NCBI RefSeq assembly: GCF_907165205.1
Contig: NC_058194.1
Location: 3,720,824 to 3,784,823, forward strand
Reading direction: 5' to 3'
DNA length: 64,000 nucleotides
Source of the DNA: Coccinella septempunctata
Taxonomy: Eukaryota > Arthropoda > Insecta > Coleoptera > Coccinellidae
Shown: positions 21,454 through 33,340 of the stretch, in pieces
How positions within the stretch are numbered: position 1 is the stretch's first letter
Layout of the letters: every line of letters starts with the position of its first letter
Made by a program: the position numbers and the translations under genes
Notes under the pieces: generated by a model
What the model was told of the DNA's origin: nothing
What the model saw: only the letters and a program-made list of their open reading frames with translations
The model's database searches: none

Positions 21454-21996
21454 TTATATTTGCTCCAAATAAAGTCTTTTGCGAACCCTATTGTATTTTT
21501 GTGTGTTCGATAGGAAATGTCTTGATTCGGATGTTTCTCCACGGAGGAGAGAATTCAATGGTTCAGGTGGAGAAGGCAATAATGGCAATTTCACCTTGCC
21601 ATTTAGACAGCACAATCCCGGAATTTCTACAGCCAACCTCAGTGCATCGAGATAGCAGCATACTCTTTCCATCGGGCCAATTACAACAGAATCGTGAGAG
21701 CTGTAGTCCATTGAACTATTATATTGAAAAGCTATTCCTTTCAAATTTATATTTGGGTTCCTTTTCGTTCGTGGACGATTACGATTAGCTCGAAGCTGTC
21801 TCATATTCATCTGAGTAGTTCGACCTACTGCCTCTCTTTGCTCTGGTATTTGTGACTCACGAAGTCGGGCCATACTTACAGGGCGCTGCTCCCGTGCTTT
21901 TTCTTGATCGTCTACAGAGAATTGACGCTAAATATTCCGAAGCCTAGTAGCATTGCGGCATCGTTGAGATGTATCAGATCTTCTGGCACGTGGCAT
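21454..21996 (-). pseudogene. Helitron RepHel N-terminus
   Basis: The probable original start is ATG at 21996-21994 (MPRARRSDTSQRCRNATRLR), giving a basic, Arg-rich N-terminus; after an in-frame stop the frame reopens at MARLRESQIPEQREAVGR and contains LPLLPSPPEPLNSLLRGETS and FLSNTQKYN, matching the 'p..l..Ll.g....s..Fl.nirkYN' block just before Helitron_like_N. The coding sequence then runs into the PLE insertion at 21408. Confidence 0.8.
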
Positions 21997-22240
21997 TGTA
22001 AATAACACAGGAGAATAACACAAATCGTTAAAAATCAGAGTAACGATAGAATTAAATGGATGATGAATAGTTTCAATAACGAATTACCACTGATCACTGT
22101 ATGTATAAACCACTTTAGTTTTGGAAATACAAAATAAATATAATAAACATACAAAGGACAACGCTGAAAATTCGAATTGAAGACTCTAGTTGAACATTGA
22201 TATACTATTCTCGTATTATCTATTATTATAAGGTTTTTGT

Positions 22241-23263
22241 CTGTGAAATGAGGTTCATATCGCCCAATTGGTCTTCATAATGAAATTTCCTTTACTCATG
22301 TCAAATCTTTTAATTTTGTAAACTGTATGGAATATTGGACACAATCTTGAACAACTCTCACTATAACAACTTTTGTTGGAACCCAGCACTGACCTATTTC
22401 AATTCGCTAAGTCACACTAATGCGGCGTTCTCAGGTTACAGAAATAAACCTTCTCTTTGTCTGTGGTACTTTCACTTCTTCTTCTTCTTCTTTAAGTGTT
22501 CCAGTACTTTCGCTTCACAGAACACAATATATGACGCTAAGATGTATTCTTCTTTTTCTTTAGTGCCGATTCACAATGGACGTAACCGTAAAACTCAAAG
22601 TTTGTATACATAACTATGTTTCTAATTTTAAAGTATTAAATTTATGAGTTTGATGTTTACATCGCCATCTAATGGCGATAATAGTAGAATGGGGATTCGT
22701 TCAAAACCATTTGTTATAAAATTTTCCGTAGGGTTCGGTAGAAAGACAGGTGTAATAATACCTGGACTCAGATGCGATAATATCATTAGAAAATGTAGTT
22801 CACCGAATTGATATCAAATATAATACTTCCATTGAAACACTATTAACCGTAGCGACAACTACTGGCGTTATTGCAAGAAAGAAAAATATTTCTTTTTTTT
22901 TCATTTCATCAAATTTTTCAGAGTTTTAATGTATTTTATGTTAACCTGGCCGTAAAAGAATCCAGAAAGTCATCTTTCAAAACAAACAGTTCATCCAATT
23001 TAAATAATAATAATAATAATAATAATAAATCTTTATTTCACCCAACAGGAGAATCCCAATTATAGGATAAAGTACTACATATCACGTGTTACAGTTCGAC
23101 CAATCAAATTATAGAAATATAAGCATAAGAATAAAAGGAAAAAAACAATATGCAACCCACGCTAAGAAAAGATCCGAGGCCGAAACATAACGAAATAAAA
23201 TGTCAACCTTCAAATCAACACAAATTCGAATACCGTAAAACGGGGTGAAGTCATAGAAATCAT
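22241..23263. other. Unassigned sequence with AAT microsatellite
   Basis: No recognisable gene. An (AAT)n tract at about 23006-23029 followed by AATCTTTATTTCACC resembles the 3' end of a LINE in reverse orientation, but no coding part is visible. A 92-codon frame at 22335-22613 lacks any known motif and has a poly-Phe run; I regard it as chance. Confidence 0.4.
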
Positions 23264-23521
23264 ATATGTGTCTCTCGCTTAAATTCAGAAATATCTGTGA
23301 AAATGTTGAAATTTGTGTTATTATGCTATTGTCATAGAAGTATACGAAACTAGCAGGTCAGGAGGTCCAAGATTTCGGGCCGATTCACCTTAAAAAAAAA
23401 AACATAATAAAATGAATTTCGTGAATCCCGAGGCTAAAAACCACTATTCTCCGCTATAAGAAATTAGTATAATTCCAATAATATACCGAATTATGTAATT
23501 AATGCTTCGTTGCTACTATTA

Positions 23522-23647
23522 GGCCCGGTTGTTCAGTTCAGGATCAGTCCGAGATTTAAGATGATCCTAGATTTACCTAACAGAACTGAACTGAAATGTC
23601 AAAATTAATCTAGGATAAACTTTAATCCCGAACTGAACAACTGGGCC
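23522..23647. mobile_element. 126-bp foldback MITE, TA target duplication (copy A)
   Basis: Arms of about 42 bp: the left begins GGCCCGGTTGTTCAGTTC, and the right is its near-perfect complement ending GAACTGAACAACTGGGCC. Flanked by TA on both sides, suggesting Tc1/mariner-type mobilisation. The same element sits at 54215-54340 in copy B. Confidence 0.85.
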
Positions 23648-24451
23648 TATACATGTCGAGTTTTGGATTTTGCGAGAATTTACTATTATACTTTTTCTTC
23701 AAAACAACAACTGCGCTGAAGGAAATGTGATCGACTGTTAGCGACACATAATATCAACCATCTAAATTCTATAGTCTATACAAATTTTTTTGAACTCTCA
23801 TTATACTATGTTGCAGTCTGATACTGAAATCCGTCATTTGACAAAATGAGTTGTCAGTTTATAGACTGACCAACATTTTCGAAAGCTTTTGATCTATTAA
23901 TTAAATCGTTCTATAATTAGTCCTAAATTGACAGTCGAATTGTGAACAACGATATGCAGCGGATTATCTAAACATGAAATAAATTCTGAAATGTTTCGGA
24001 TCATGAGGCTAATTGAATAAGTATCTTGTTCGTATCATTTGTTGAACTTCATTATTCTTAATATTTTTCAATGAATGAAAATATAATATCAACACACATA
24101 ATTTTTTGATTTATTCGTCATCAAATCATGAAATAAATCGTTTCTCGAAAAGTTTCGAGTCTTGAGGCAAATAGAATATTGAATTATTTACATCATTATT
24201 TGCCGAACTTCAAAGTTCTGAATGAATTAACATCTAAACTTGACAATATACGAGATAATTTTCGCAAGAGTTTCAATGAAATCTGAAAATTTTCATCATT
24301 CTGGAGCATTCTGGACATCAATAATTCTGGAATCATCCATGGAATAAATTCAATTTTATCCAATATAATACGCAATACTAAATGTTACTCGAAATCGGCA
24401 TCTTGAGCAATTCTTTCCTAAAAAGCTCGAATCAGGTAAAAAAGCTTGAAC

Positions 24452-25813
24452 CACAGAACATAAACATCAAGAGAATGGTAACTCCCGTGCTAATCTTCTT
24501 GACCGTGTTTTTTGTCTGCGACACTAGCGCTGCAACAGCGTATTGTGAAACTACGTTCTTTTTGCCCGTGCGGCTTCCGCTTCCTCCCGACCGGACCTTA
24601 CTAGCAGCAGGCGGGAGATTCAAATCGACGAGGACGCATTGAAAGAGCGCCGAATCAGAGAAATAATGAAAAATTCGAGAAAAATTTTGAGTTTTATAGG
24701 AAAATAAAGGATGATATGATTTCTTGTATTTCTTTTCCTGATGGTACTCAGAAAAAGTAATGAAATTATGAACAGGAAGATTTTTCTTCTTTTATTCTAC
24801 CTATTCAACTTAAATTTTTTCTCGAATTTTTCATTATTTCTCTAATTCGGCCATCCTTCAATGCGTGCCCGTCAATTTGAAACAGCACCTCGAGTTATTT
24901 TGCAAGGGTGAAAAATGGCTAATGCTAGTATTGCAAGTCAAAACAAGTTTTGTTTCTTATGTTTTCTCTTATCTCACGTTATCCAACAAAGTATCATAAT
25001 TATTATTTGGAGAAGTTATATTGGGATTATTGTCTGGGTTTCTGAATAGAAATATTGATTCCGAAAAGCTATTGGAAAAGGCATTTATAACAGTGCATTC
25101 AACTGGCAGGAGTTAGGTTGAACGACTTTTCTTTGCGAGAGTTTTCAGCTAAGTTCAATTGACGATTTAGAAATACAATTTCATAATTTTCATACTTCCA
25201 AATGAATGCTTTTTCTCATCTGTAGAACTTGTTCCATGAGCTGAATCATATTTATGTCTCTTGAGATTTCAGTATGAGGAATACCTATATCATAACATGG
25301 AATTGAAATATTTCAAATAGATACTTTAAAATTTCCACATAAACGCTTTACTTATCAAGATGTTTAGCTTCTACCTCCTTCACAAAGTTAGTATATGCTA
25401 CCTCAACATTATTACCCAGGTTTACTTCAAGAAAGAATCTGTGAAATAATAGGAATTTGTGTCTAGGTACAGTGGATTACCAATATCATCGCTCGATTTT
25501 ATTCCACAAGTCATCCCTTTTAAATGAAGTATTTCCAAAGAATGTTTATCTTTCTTTACGAAACTAATTCACTTCCGATAATTCCAATAAATATCTTGAT
25601 TTACCAGAAAAACTCTGTTAAGCCGTACAATCTCGAAAAGAGTACTGACAAACGTCAAAGTTTGTTTACATTTTGAGTTTTATGGTTGGATTTGCCAATT
25701 GCGTGGTTGCCAATTGGGAATTTCTGTGTTGCCAAGGAAAGCGACACTAGCGCTCTAACAGCGTACGCTGTTAGTCGTGGTCCAAAATTATTTGAATGAG
25801 TTGCCACCGCCTG
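24452..25813. mobile_element. 1.36-kb insertion in copy A with 8-bp direct repeats
   Basis: Copy B reads straight through the site. In copy A the segment is flanked by GCTTGAAC on both sides (24444-24451 and 25814-25821), an apparent 8-bp target duplication. I see no clear terminal inverted repeat. It contains an inverted repeat of about 36 bp (about 24650-24690 with 24817-24853) and two direct copies of GCGACACTAGCGCT (near 24519 and 25740). No transposase. An 8-bp duplication would fit hAT-type insertion, but the termini do not prove it. Confidence 0.6.
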
Positions 25814-26021
25814 GCTTGAACCCTTCGTATCAGCATTAACACGTGTTTTGCAGTAAACAGATGCCGATTTCATTTTTCTAACGGGCAATGTAACCAGGCT
25901 CGGCGTTTGGTAAAGGAATGAACCAGAGTCTCTGGATGAACGTTTCTCACAACAAGAAGAATTTGAATTTTCATATGACGGTGAGGGCATTTGTTTAAAA
26001 ATTTTCAGAGTACAAGGAGTA

Positions 26022-28297
26022 TACAGGGTGTTTCATGAGTAAACAGACAAATGAAAACCGTGAATAGAGGGCATTGCGCTGAGTTCAAAATCATCCCATA
26101 TACAGGGTGTCCAAAGACCCAAAACCAGTTAATCAAACGTCACACCACGATAGAGTAAACCAAATATTATCGAATGACACCAACATTAGTTCGATGAAAA
26201 CGTACCGTTTCCAAAATAATCAGAATTTTATTAAAATACCTAAAGTTGCCGATTTTCGAACTATTTTTCTTAATATCAGGGCCAGTTTGTGAAAAAATAT
26301 ATCGTTTTTAAATTATATTGAACTACGATTATTGTTTTATCTCCCCTAATTGAATTTATTTTAAGTAGTTGATCGATAACCATAACCTAAGTAAATGTAA
26401 ATTAAAACAATTGTTTTTTCTACATTATTTTCAATACTCAGCATAAACAGGGGTGATAATATGGGAGAAAAACGCTATCCTTAATCAAAAATTTGCCTTG
26501 TGATTTGAAAAATAGTTCGAAAATCGGCAACTTTAGATTAGCTTTTCTCAGAAACGGTACATTTTCGCTCAACTAATGTTGGTGTCATTCGATAGTATTT
26601 GATCTACTCTATCGTGGTATGACGTTTGATTCAATAGTTTTGGAGCACCCTATATATAGGTTTCTTCGGGTTTTTTTGAAATTTCTCGAATTTCCGTTTG
26701 GCTATAACTCCTGAAATTCTCGATCAAGTCTACTGAAAATTTATATTTTGCCTTGAGTTGTTAATTTTATTGAAACAGAGCATTAAAATTCGACAAAATT
26801 CAGGACCGGGCTCAGTGAGGCTTTACTTAACTTCAAACTGATAAAAACACCGTGGATGTAGTTTTTCGATCATAATTTTAACTTTTTTGTTATCTGCATT
26901 ATTATTGTCTGAAAATGAATTGATTTTTGGGTTGCCCCACCTGTTGATCATGTGCTAGAAATAATTGTTTTGGTCAGACGCCTCTGAGGAATAGAGCACT
27001 CATGAAAATGTATTTAGAAATTCTTAATTGATTTTTTTTCAAAGAATATTCTGTTGAATATGTTCAACAATTATACCATATTCGGTCTTCAAAATAGTCA
27101 TTCACAATGATAAAATTTTTCAAAATTGATAATACCCAAATATGGATGGAAAAACTACGCTACCTTGAAACTAAAAATTAAAACTTGAGATTCAGAATGA
27201 ATCTGTTTTTCTATGGACAACTAGTTGTGTGAATAAAAACAAAGGAAGAAATCGCGGGCTGTCAGATCTGGAGATCTAGCAGTCCAATGTTGGGGTCCTA
27301 CTCTTCTAATGAAATGACCTGAAATACTGATAAATACTTTCGCTGGTGCATGAATATCATAAATGTTTCAATAACAAATTGTAATAAGACCAGACCAATC
27401 CATAGATTTCCATAGATCCAATAATGACTATAACGGAATCAGTGAAGAATTCGAAAGTGCATTTATCATACTTATTCGAAGTGCCAATCATTACCTTCAC
27501 TAAAAGACCAAATGAGGTGAAAGTCAGTTCGGAAAACTACTTCAGTTCCACGTTGTCCATAAAAAGCGATTCATTCGGAAGATATCAAGTTATAATTATT
27601 ATTTTCATGATAGCGTAGTTTTTTATTTCTATTTTTGTTCATTATCAATAATAAAGCTTATTATCACTGTAAATGACTTATCTGAATAACCAGATATGCT
27701 ATAAATATCAAAAACAAATGCAAGACATATATTGAGAACGAAAAAATTCAGTTGAAAATTTCCAATTCCATTTTTAGATTTCCACATTTGATTGGCGATA
27801 ATATTCATCCCATTGATAATTAATGTGAAGTAAAAGTCAATATGCAGCGCTGTTTTTTCCAGAGGCATTTCACCACCAAACAATTATTCATTAAAAATAA
27901 TCCATTGATAAGGCATACCAAAGTTTCATTGATTTTGAGAAAATCAATGCAGATACCTGAAAAATTCAAAATTATGAAGAAGAAAAACTACAAACAGACT
28001 GTTTTGCATGAGTTTAAATTTGAATATATCCTCAATGAGTCCGGTCCTGTGCTCGTCAACTTTTAATGTTCTGTTTTATTGAAACTTACAAGCTTAAGCG
28101 GATAATGAATTTTTAGCCGAATCCAACTAAAATATTTGGAGTTATGGCTGAACGAAAATTCTGGAAATTTGAATAGACTCCTCTGTATATCGGAAACGGA
28201 ATGCCTAAGACACACATATGGGGTGTTTTTGAACTCAGCTCAATGCCCTCTATTCCCGGTTTTCGTTTGTCCGTTTACTTGTGAAACACCCTATGTA
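26022..28297. mobile_element. 2.28-kb TIR transposon, non-autonomous (copy A)
   Basis: Ends of about 70 bp are inverted copies: the left begins TACAGGGTGTTTCATGAGTA and includes GAGGGCATTG and CTGAGTTCAAAA; the right is the complement ending AAACACCCTATGTA. The terminal CAGGGTGTTTC type is common among insect TIR elements. Interior without transposase. The matching element in copy B is at about 54883-57133. Confidence 0.8.
26098..26656. mobile_element. ~560-bp MITE nested in the 2.28-kb element
   Basis: Left tip TACAGGGTGTCC; inverted arms of about 110 bp with the blocks ACGATAGAGTA, TATCGAATGACACCAACATT and GTACCGTTTC on the left and their complements at about 26550-26650, ending CACCCTATATA. 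Copy B has the same MITE at about 54961-55505. Confidence 0.8.
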
Positions 28298-28936
28298 CTG
28301 AAAAATCGCGAAAGACTCCTCGAGCAATTAAGAAATGCCATTAAATCAAGGAGTTTCTTTTGATCCGCTATGATGAAAAATGTCAATATCCAGTTATTAT
28401 TATTATTTGGGGTGATTCATCGGAAATCCCCTATATCTCGAAAACCATGACACTTTTACCAAACGTAAAATATATGAATACGAGCCAGTTGTTTTGTTTG
28501 AAGGTGAAGCTCCTCTTGCTTCAAACTTCTTTTAATTATTTTGACTACCATTCAAGCAAGATGATTTCTGTTGAAGAATTCAACATTCTTGTAATAATCC
28601 GTTCACTTCTTCAATAGATACCCATTCCCTACCACCTTTGAGTATTCAACTCAATGCTAACACTGCATCAAATGCATTTCATTTTTGGGTTAATTTTTTT
28701 GAATTCTACAACTGATGTAACGTCTTCAACCTTCAGCCAAAGAAGATAAACAACAGTAACTCTCTTCAAGCTACTGATCACTTGTATTTTCCATGTAAAT
28801 AAATAGATTTGGTATGTCTTCAATGAGTTCGTATAAACGTCAATTATGTTCGTTACATATTTTCGACTAAATAGTTTCCGAAGTGATTTGACATTGTGAT
28901 GAAATACGTAATTACTGAGAGTCTCTCGTAGAACGG

Positions 28937-29450
28937 ACGTATATAGGTTATTCCTCGAAATGTTACAGATTGGCCAGCAGCATTATGCAGTGAACTTTAA
29001 ATCGGACACGGACCGTATGAGTGTGGTTTATAGTGACATCTTGAATGTTTTATAGTGGTTTGAAAATTAAAACATAAAGGGTTCTGTGGTCTTCATTTTG
29101 TTATCTTCTCATGAGATGGCGTATTGTGCCTACAGCGTAGTATCGTTCCACCGTTAGCTATGTAATGTATAATGACTGGGGATTTTTCATGTTTTTTAAG
29201 TTGATTTCTAGGAAATATGTCATTATTAATGTTGATTGCAGTCGGTATTATTGATTAATGTTTTGTACATCTTGTAAGTAATGCCGTTTTGTGTTTTCGT
29301 CTTGTTTTCACGTTTCATTATTTTGCAGTTTCTTCTGAAGAAGTTGACAACTGTTAACGAAATATTGAGAAGTAAAGATTAACACAGAGCTTATTGGCTG
29401 TTTTACTTGGAATTAGACCACATACCCGATAAAACTAATTTGTTTAAATA
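28937..29450 (+). mobile_element. 3' remnant of another PLE
   Basis: No coding sequence is left, but a hammerhead-like motif at 29330-29372 followed by a short tail resembles the 3' ends of the coding PLEs in this window. I infer a 5'-truncated PLE or solo terminal repeat; limits uncertain. Confidence 0.45.
29330..29372 (+). ncRNA. Hammerhead-like motif, orphan
   Basis: CTGAAGA at 29335-29341 and GAAA at 29359-29362 enclose a 6-bp stem II (GTTGAC with GTTAAC, one G-U pair) and loop AACT. Stem I: TTCTT (29330-29334) with GAGAA (29367-29371), including one U-G pair. AUAU between would be the minimal stem III. One extra A before stem II, as in the other motifs here. Confidence 0.65.
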
Positions 29451-29477
29451 ATATATGGTCGATAAGAACACTACACA

Positions 29478-29479
<2 letters not shown>

Positions 29480-29511
<32 letters not shown>
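29480..29511. repeat. (TA)n microsatellite
   Basis: About 15 TA units at the left border of PLE-A. First of the TA arrays that separate the elements to the right. Confidence 0.97.
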
Positions 29512-29604
29512 CAATACTAAATAACTCCAATCGTATAATTCTCCAATAAGGTTAATGGGTTCTTGGATCAAAACAGGCTGTATTATGTAAAACTACGTTT
29601 ATTC

Positions 29605-29650
29605 TCGGTCGACGTTTCGGTCCACGTCTGGACCTTCTTCAGGACTCTAC
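29605..29650 (-). ncRNA. Hammerhead-like motif of PLE-A left arm
   Basis: On the minus strand CTGAAGA (29642-29636) and GAAAC (29618-29614) enclose stem II GGTCC / GGACC with loop AGACGT. Stem I from GTC before the core and GAC after the predicted cleavage site (ACGUC, then GAC). Mirror copy at 35420-35463 differs by one loop base. Confidence 0.8.
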
Positions 29651-29938
29651 AATAATGAAGAATAAGCTACACAAATCATCCCTCAACTACAACATTCAAG
29701 AAACTTACAGAATAGCTGAGTTTGAAAAATTTTTAGTTCTTTTCAGCATCTATTGAGAACGAACAAAAAGATAACTGTCACAATACATAAGGACTACATG
29801 AAATCTGACTGATTTTTAACTTGAGAGGATACTCAATTAGTCAACTATCATAAAACACAGGAAGATTAAGGATTGCAATTAACAATGTGGCATGTACAAT
29901 AGTTCATAGAATGAAATTTGAGGTTAGATCACAGACAA

Positions 29939-30287
29939 TCAATCTGAACTCACAGAAATATCCCGGACAATTCTCTCATTCTTATAAGATATTAAAAAGG
30001 AATAAATGTTACTAATATTTTCTATGTCTTTTCTTGAGTTCATAACATTATCTGTTCGTTTGATGTGAAACATTTCCAAGAATGATCGCTTATTCAAATT
30101 ACTTTCAAACTCCAGAATCTTGGTAGCATTATAATCTAATTCATGTTTGGTTTTTCGACTATGTTCCGCCAAAGCACAATTCTTTCTGGGATTTTTGATA
30201 TCACTTTTGTGTTGAACTAATCTCTTTTTTAATTGTTGTGAAGTCTGGCCTATATAGCTTAAATTGCAAGAAGTACATGGTACACAA
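29939..30287 (-). CDS. PLE-A GIY-YIG endonuclease domain (left arm)
   Basis: About 116 codons from the insertion boundary to the stop. CTSCNLSYIGQTSQQLKKRL carries the Cys pair and the GIY-YIG core (here SYIGQT), followed by HKSDIKNPRKNCALAEH and LEMFHIKRTDNVMN. This is the C-terminal nicking endonuclease used by PLEs. It is the C-terminal half of the protein whose RT half lies beyond the 30288-33372 insertion; the open frame upstream of 30287 belongs to the inserted element and is unrelated. Confidence 0.9.
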
Positions 30288-30304
30288 CGAGGGGTGAACC
30301 GGTC

Positions 30305-30480
30305 GTGAATTGTGGTGTACAAATTGCGGGAATTGTCATGAATTGAATTGAATTGCCAAGAATTGTTGAGAATTGTCATGAATTGCCAGGAATTGTGGTG
30401 AATTGTCAAGAATTGTTGTGAATTGCCAAGAATTGTGTGAATTGTCAGGAATTGTTGAGAATTGTCGTGAATTGTGGAGA
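30305..30480. repeat. GAATTG array, left
   Basis: About 17 GAATTG hexamers spaced by 3-6 variable bases, giving a degenerate 9-12-bp period. Subterminal in the 3,085-bp transposon; possibly transposase-binding sites. Confidence 0.9.
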
Positions 30481-33130
30481 ATGGTCTATTTTTCTAAATT
30501 TCAAAATCTAAGAATTTTTATAACTCAAATAAATATATGGAAATTTATTTTTTTTAATTTTAACACATTGCATTCGGTCGGAAATTGTGATTTCAGAAGA
30601 GCTCTCTTATAGAACATGGATATGTTCTAAGGTATAGAATTCAGAAATTTTTTTTTGTAATATGTGGATATTTCGGTGGATATGGAATTCTACATTTTCT
30701 TGATCGGTTTCACTGGTGTCGAATTGACAAAAATTACTAGACTGTAGTAAGGGCATTCTACGTTACACGCTTTTACACAATCGAATGTTTATTAAGTTTC
30801 GAAGGGTGTATATCTGAATTTTGAAGCGAATCTCTTACGTGTTGGATAACTAATGGAAATGGGTTTCCATAAATAATTTGAATTCGATTTTGGAATTTTA
30901 GGAAACTTGCCCATCGTCGTAAATTATAAAGAATTGTTCTGAACTATTAATTTCCGTGAATTGTTCGAAAATTCTCATGAATTGTCTGGAATTGTTATGA
31001 ATTGCAATGCATTTTCTAATTGTTGGGCGATTCGCTGTCTTGCAATTCACAGGTGTCCAACCTGTCCAACTATTAGGAAGCAGAAAGGGAGGTTTGCACA
31101 TGTATATGGACATGTATATAGTCATATTCATGTAGACATGTATATAGTCGCATGCCGGCGCAAACGTGCAAACTCCGAGTTTAATTGCTGTATTCTGTGA
31201 TTTGAATTAAAGTGATATAAGATTGAGCAGTTAAGAATTATACAACATCTAATTTTTTCATTATTTCTTATTGATACACAATAATTTCCTACGGGTGTGA
31301 AGCCAGGTTTCTTTCATCCACAGTTACAATCTGTCAACGCCGCGCTCTAAGGATAACTGTATTGTTCAGTATACAATTCTTACAGTTCTGAAAAAGATAT
31401 TAATGCTCGTTTTATTATTTGAGTTTCTCTTGGAAAAAGAATGAGATATGGTGCAATCGGATATTATTCATACCTTGATTTATACTAATGAAAATCATCA
31501 AAGCTCATTTTCAGCCCGTACGGGGGGACTGAAGGGATTCAAAGTTAAAAATTTCAAATTTTCCCGATACATGTGCATTCTTGAGAATAGAGTAAATTGG
31601 TTCGATATAACATTTTACATCATGAACAGTCATCAAAACACATTGTTAACCTGTACAGGGACTATTCACCAACAATATTGGTGAATATCGGTCCCGATCT
31701 CTTTGCGTTCAATAGCAGGTACCTGAAACGATTCCTTTGGTTGAAACCGTTTTATTACTCTGTTGGGAATAACCCATTAAAATCATTGTTAAGAACGGGC
31801 GTTCTTTCTTCAATGCATATCATATAATTTTGGTTATTTCAACCTCATTTTTAACACTTTTATAATTTCTGAGAAGATGTTAATTCGAAATGTCGGTCTA
31901 TATCGGTATATCGATTGCAATAATGTCAATTATATATTCACAGCTTCTTCCCTCTCAACCTGACAAAGATCATTCGGAGGTTCATCTAAGACTTGGAGAC
32001 TCGCTTGGAGATGTTTCTCCAAGTCTAAAATAAAAATTATTTGAAACATTTATCTAATGTTTCAAATAATATATAAATCATATATTTCGCTTATACCATT
32101 TGTAATCAATAGAGCTTTAGTAATGTAATAATTAAGGTCCGCGTTGAATGAATTCCTAGATATGTAGGTACTTACTAAGGATCACCGAATTGGGCAATTC
32201 GGAGAGGGATATATTTTCAGTTGATTAATCAGTGAAGATGAATTAATAATATTAATAATTGTTTTCAGCACTCAAAAAGTAGACATAGATATTTCACGTG
32301 TGTCGAATCTCTTGTTTGTTATTCTGTAAGCTCTTTGTTATTCCATATAAATTGAACGAACAACTTTCATGAGAACACAATCTTGATTTCAACGCACCAT
32401 GTTTCTGAAACCTGGTAAGTTGTGTTATTATTTTGTAGTACTTCACATACTTTCATAAAATTCCGTAAAATAACTCGACATGTTGATGTATGATTTAAAA
32501 TTAATAGCTTGCACAGTAACCATTTTTTTCAACTACTCGATCAATTTGCGTTTGATAGAAGGTACTGATTCAAAAGATTCCACCTAGAAGTATTTCTTCG
32601 CTTCATAAAATTTTATAACTCAATTTGGAAAAACCTACAAAAATTGTCGTTACGAACGGGTACGCTCTGTTGTATTCAATATTAGGGTTGCCTATTTTGA
32701 CCAAAAAGATTTTATGCACAGAATAACTCTAGAGCCATTTGCTGAGGGAATTTTAAAAAATTTACCTGAAAGTATTTTTTCGGATCATACAATTTTATAC
32801 CTCAATTTTCAAAATTGTCGTTATGGAAGGGAATGCTCTTTTCCTATATTAGGTCGTTTTCACAACATTTTATTCAGTTGAATTTCAAAGTTGTTTGAAT
32901 CAGCCTATATAACTATATAACTATGTTGATGAGGGGAGGTTAATAGTACATCGAACAATGAAGTATAGGATATCCATGGATAGAAGCAATTTCTGTAAGC
33001 TAGCCTTAGTTAGCCTTAACTACTATCTGGCTATATCTATAAGATATATTATTGAGTGGTTTCAGACCTCTCATAGTGTGATGTGAAGAAAATTCCCAAA
33101 ATATATATTCAAAAAAAAAATACATAACTA
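30481..33130. other. Interior of the 3,085-bp transposon
   Basis: No frame above about 80 codons has recognisable motifs. The segment includes short direct repeats of an ACATGTATAT type near 31100-31145. I cannot identify cargo. Confidence 0.5.
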
Positions 33131-33340
33131 TGAATTGTATTGAATTGTCATGAATTGTATTGAATTGTCATGAATTGTATTGAATTGTCATGAATTGTAT
33201 TGAATTGCCATGAATTGTATTGAATTGTCCGTGAATTGCCGTGAATTGCCATGAATTTTCTTGAATTGTGTGAATTGTTGAATTGTCTGAATTGTTTTAT
33301 ATGCTATTATAGGAATTGCGTGAATTGTCTGAATTGTGGT
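33131..33340. repeat. GAATTG array, right
   Basis: About 19 GAATTG units. The distal part is a regular 20-bp higher-order repeat (units alternating TATT and TCAT spacers), suggesting local duplication. Same orientation on + as the left array, so the array is not part of the inverted repeat. Confidence 0.9.

Larger units (their letters stand above)
9711..22240 (-). mobile_element. Helitron, dead, with three nested insertions
   Basis: Rolling-circle transposon running right to left. In order on the minus strand: N-terminal region (21996-21454), PLE insertion, Helitron_like_N (18930-18247), HUH Rep nuclease (18071-17040), P-element-like insertion, SF1 helicase start (15547-14570), TIR transposon insertion, rest of the helicase (10978-9911), 3' end (9739-9711). 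Removing the insertions leaves one collinear RepHel protein of the animal Helitron type, though with frameshifts and stops. The 5' boundary near 22240 is a guess (no clear TC start); the 3' boundary is supported by a hairpin. Confidence 0.85.
23264..28936 (+). repeat. Composite repeat X, copy A (5.7 kb)
   Basis: Collinear with 53962-57880 (copy B), same orientation, with roughly 5-7% mismatches in stretches I compared. Copy A has two extra segments: about 23740-24170 and 24452-25813. Both copies contain the same internal elements: a 126-bp foldback element, a 2.3-kb TIR element and a ~560-bp MITE nested in it. The nested history therefore predates the duplication. No convincing gene: a 64-66-codon frame conserved in both copies (27424-27618, 56263-56463) accumulates as many amino-acid-changing as silent differences. 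Confidence 0.9.

Noticed and set aside
22335..22613. 92-codon plus-strand frame
   Set aside because: Low complexity with a poly-Phe stretch, no motif, no neighbouring context.
27424..27618. 64-codon frame conserved in both copies of repeat X (also 56263-56463)
   Set aside because: Five amino-acid-changing and three silent differences between copies give no sign of purifying selection; conservation is explained by the duplication.
30288..30304. CGAGGGGTGAACC tip as part of the PLE
   Set aside because: The uninterrupted sister arm shows that the PLE reads directly across GTACACAA; the tip belongs to the inserted transposon.
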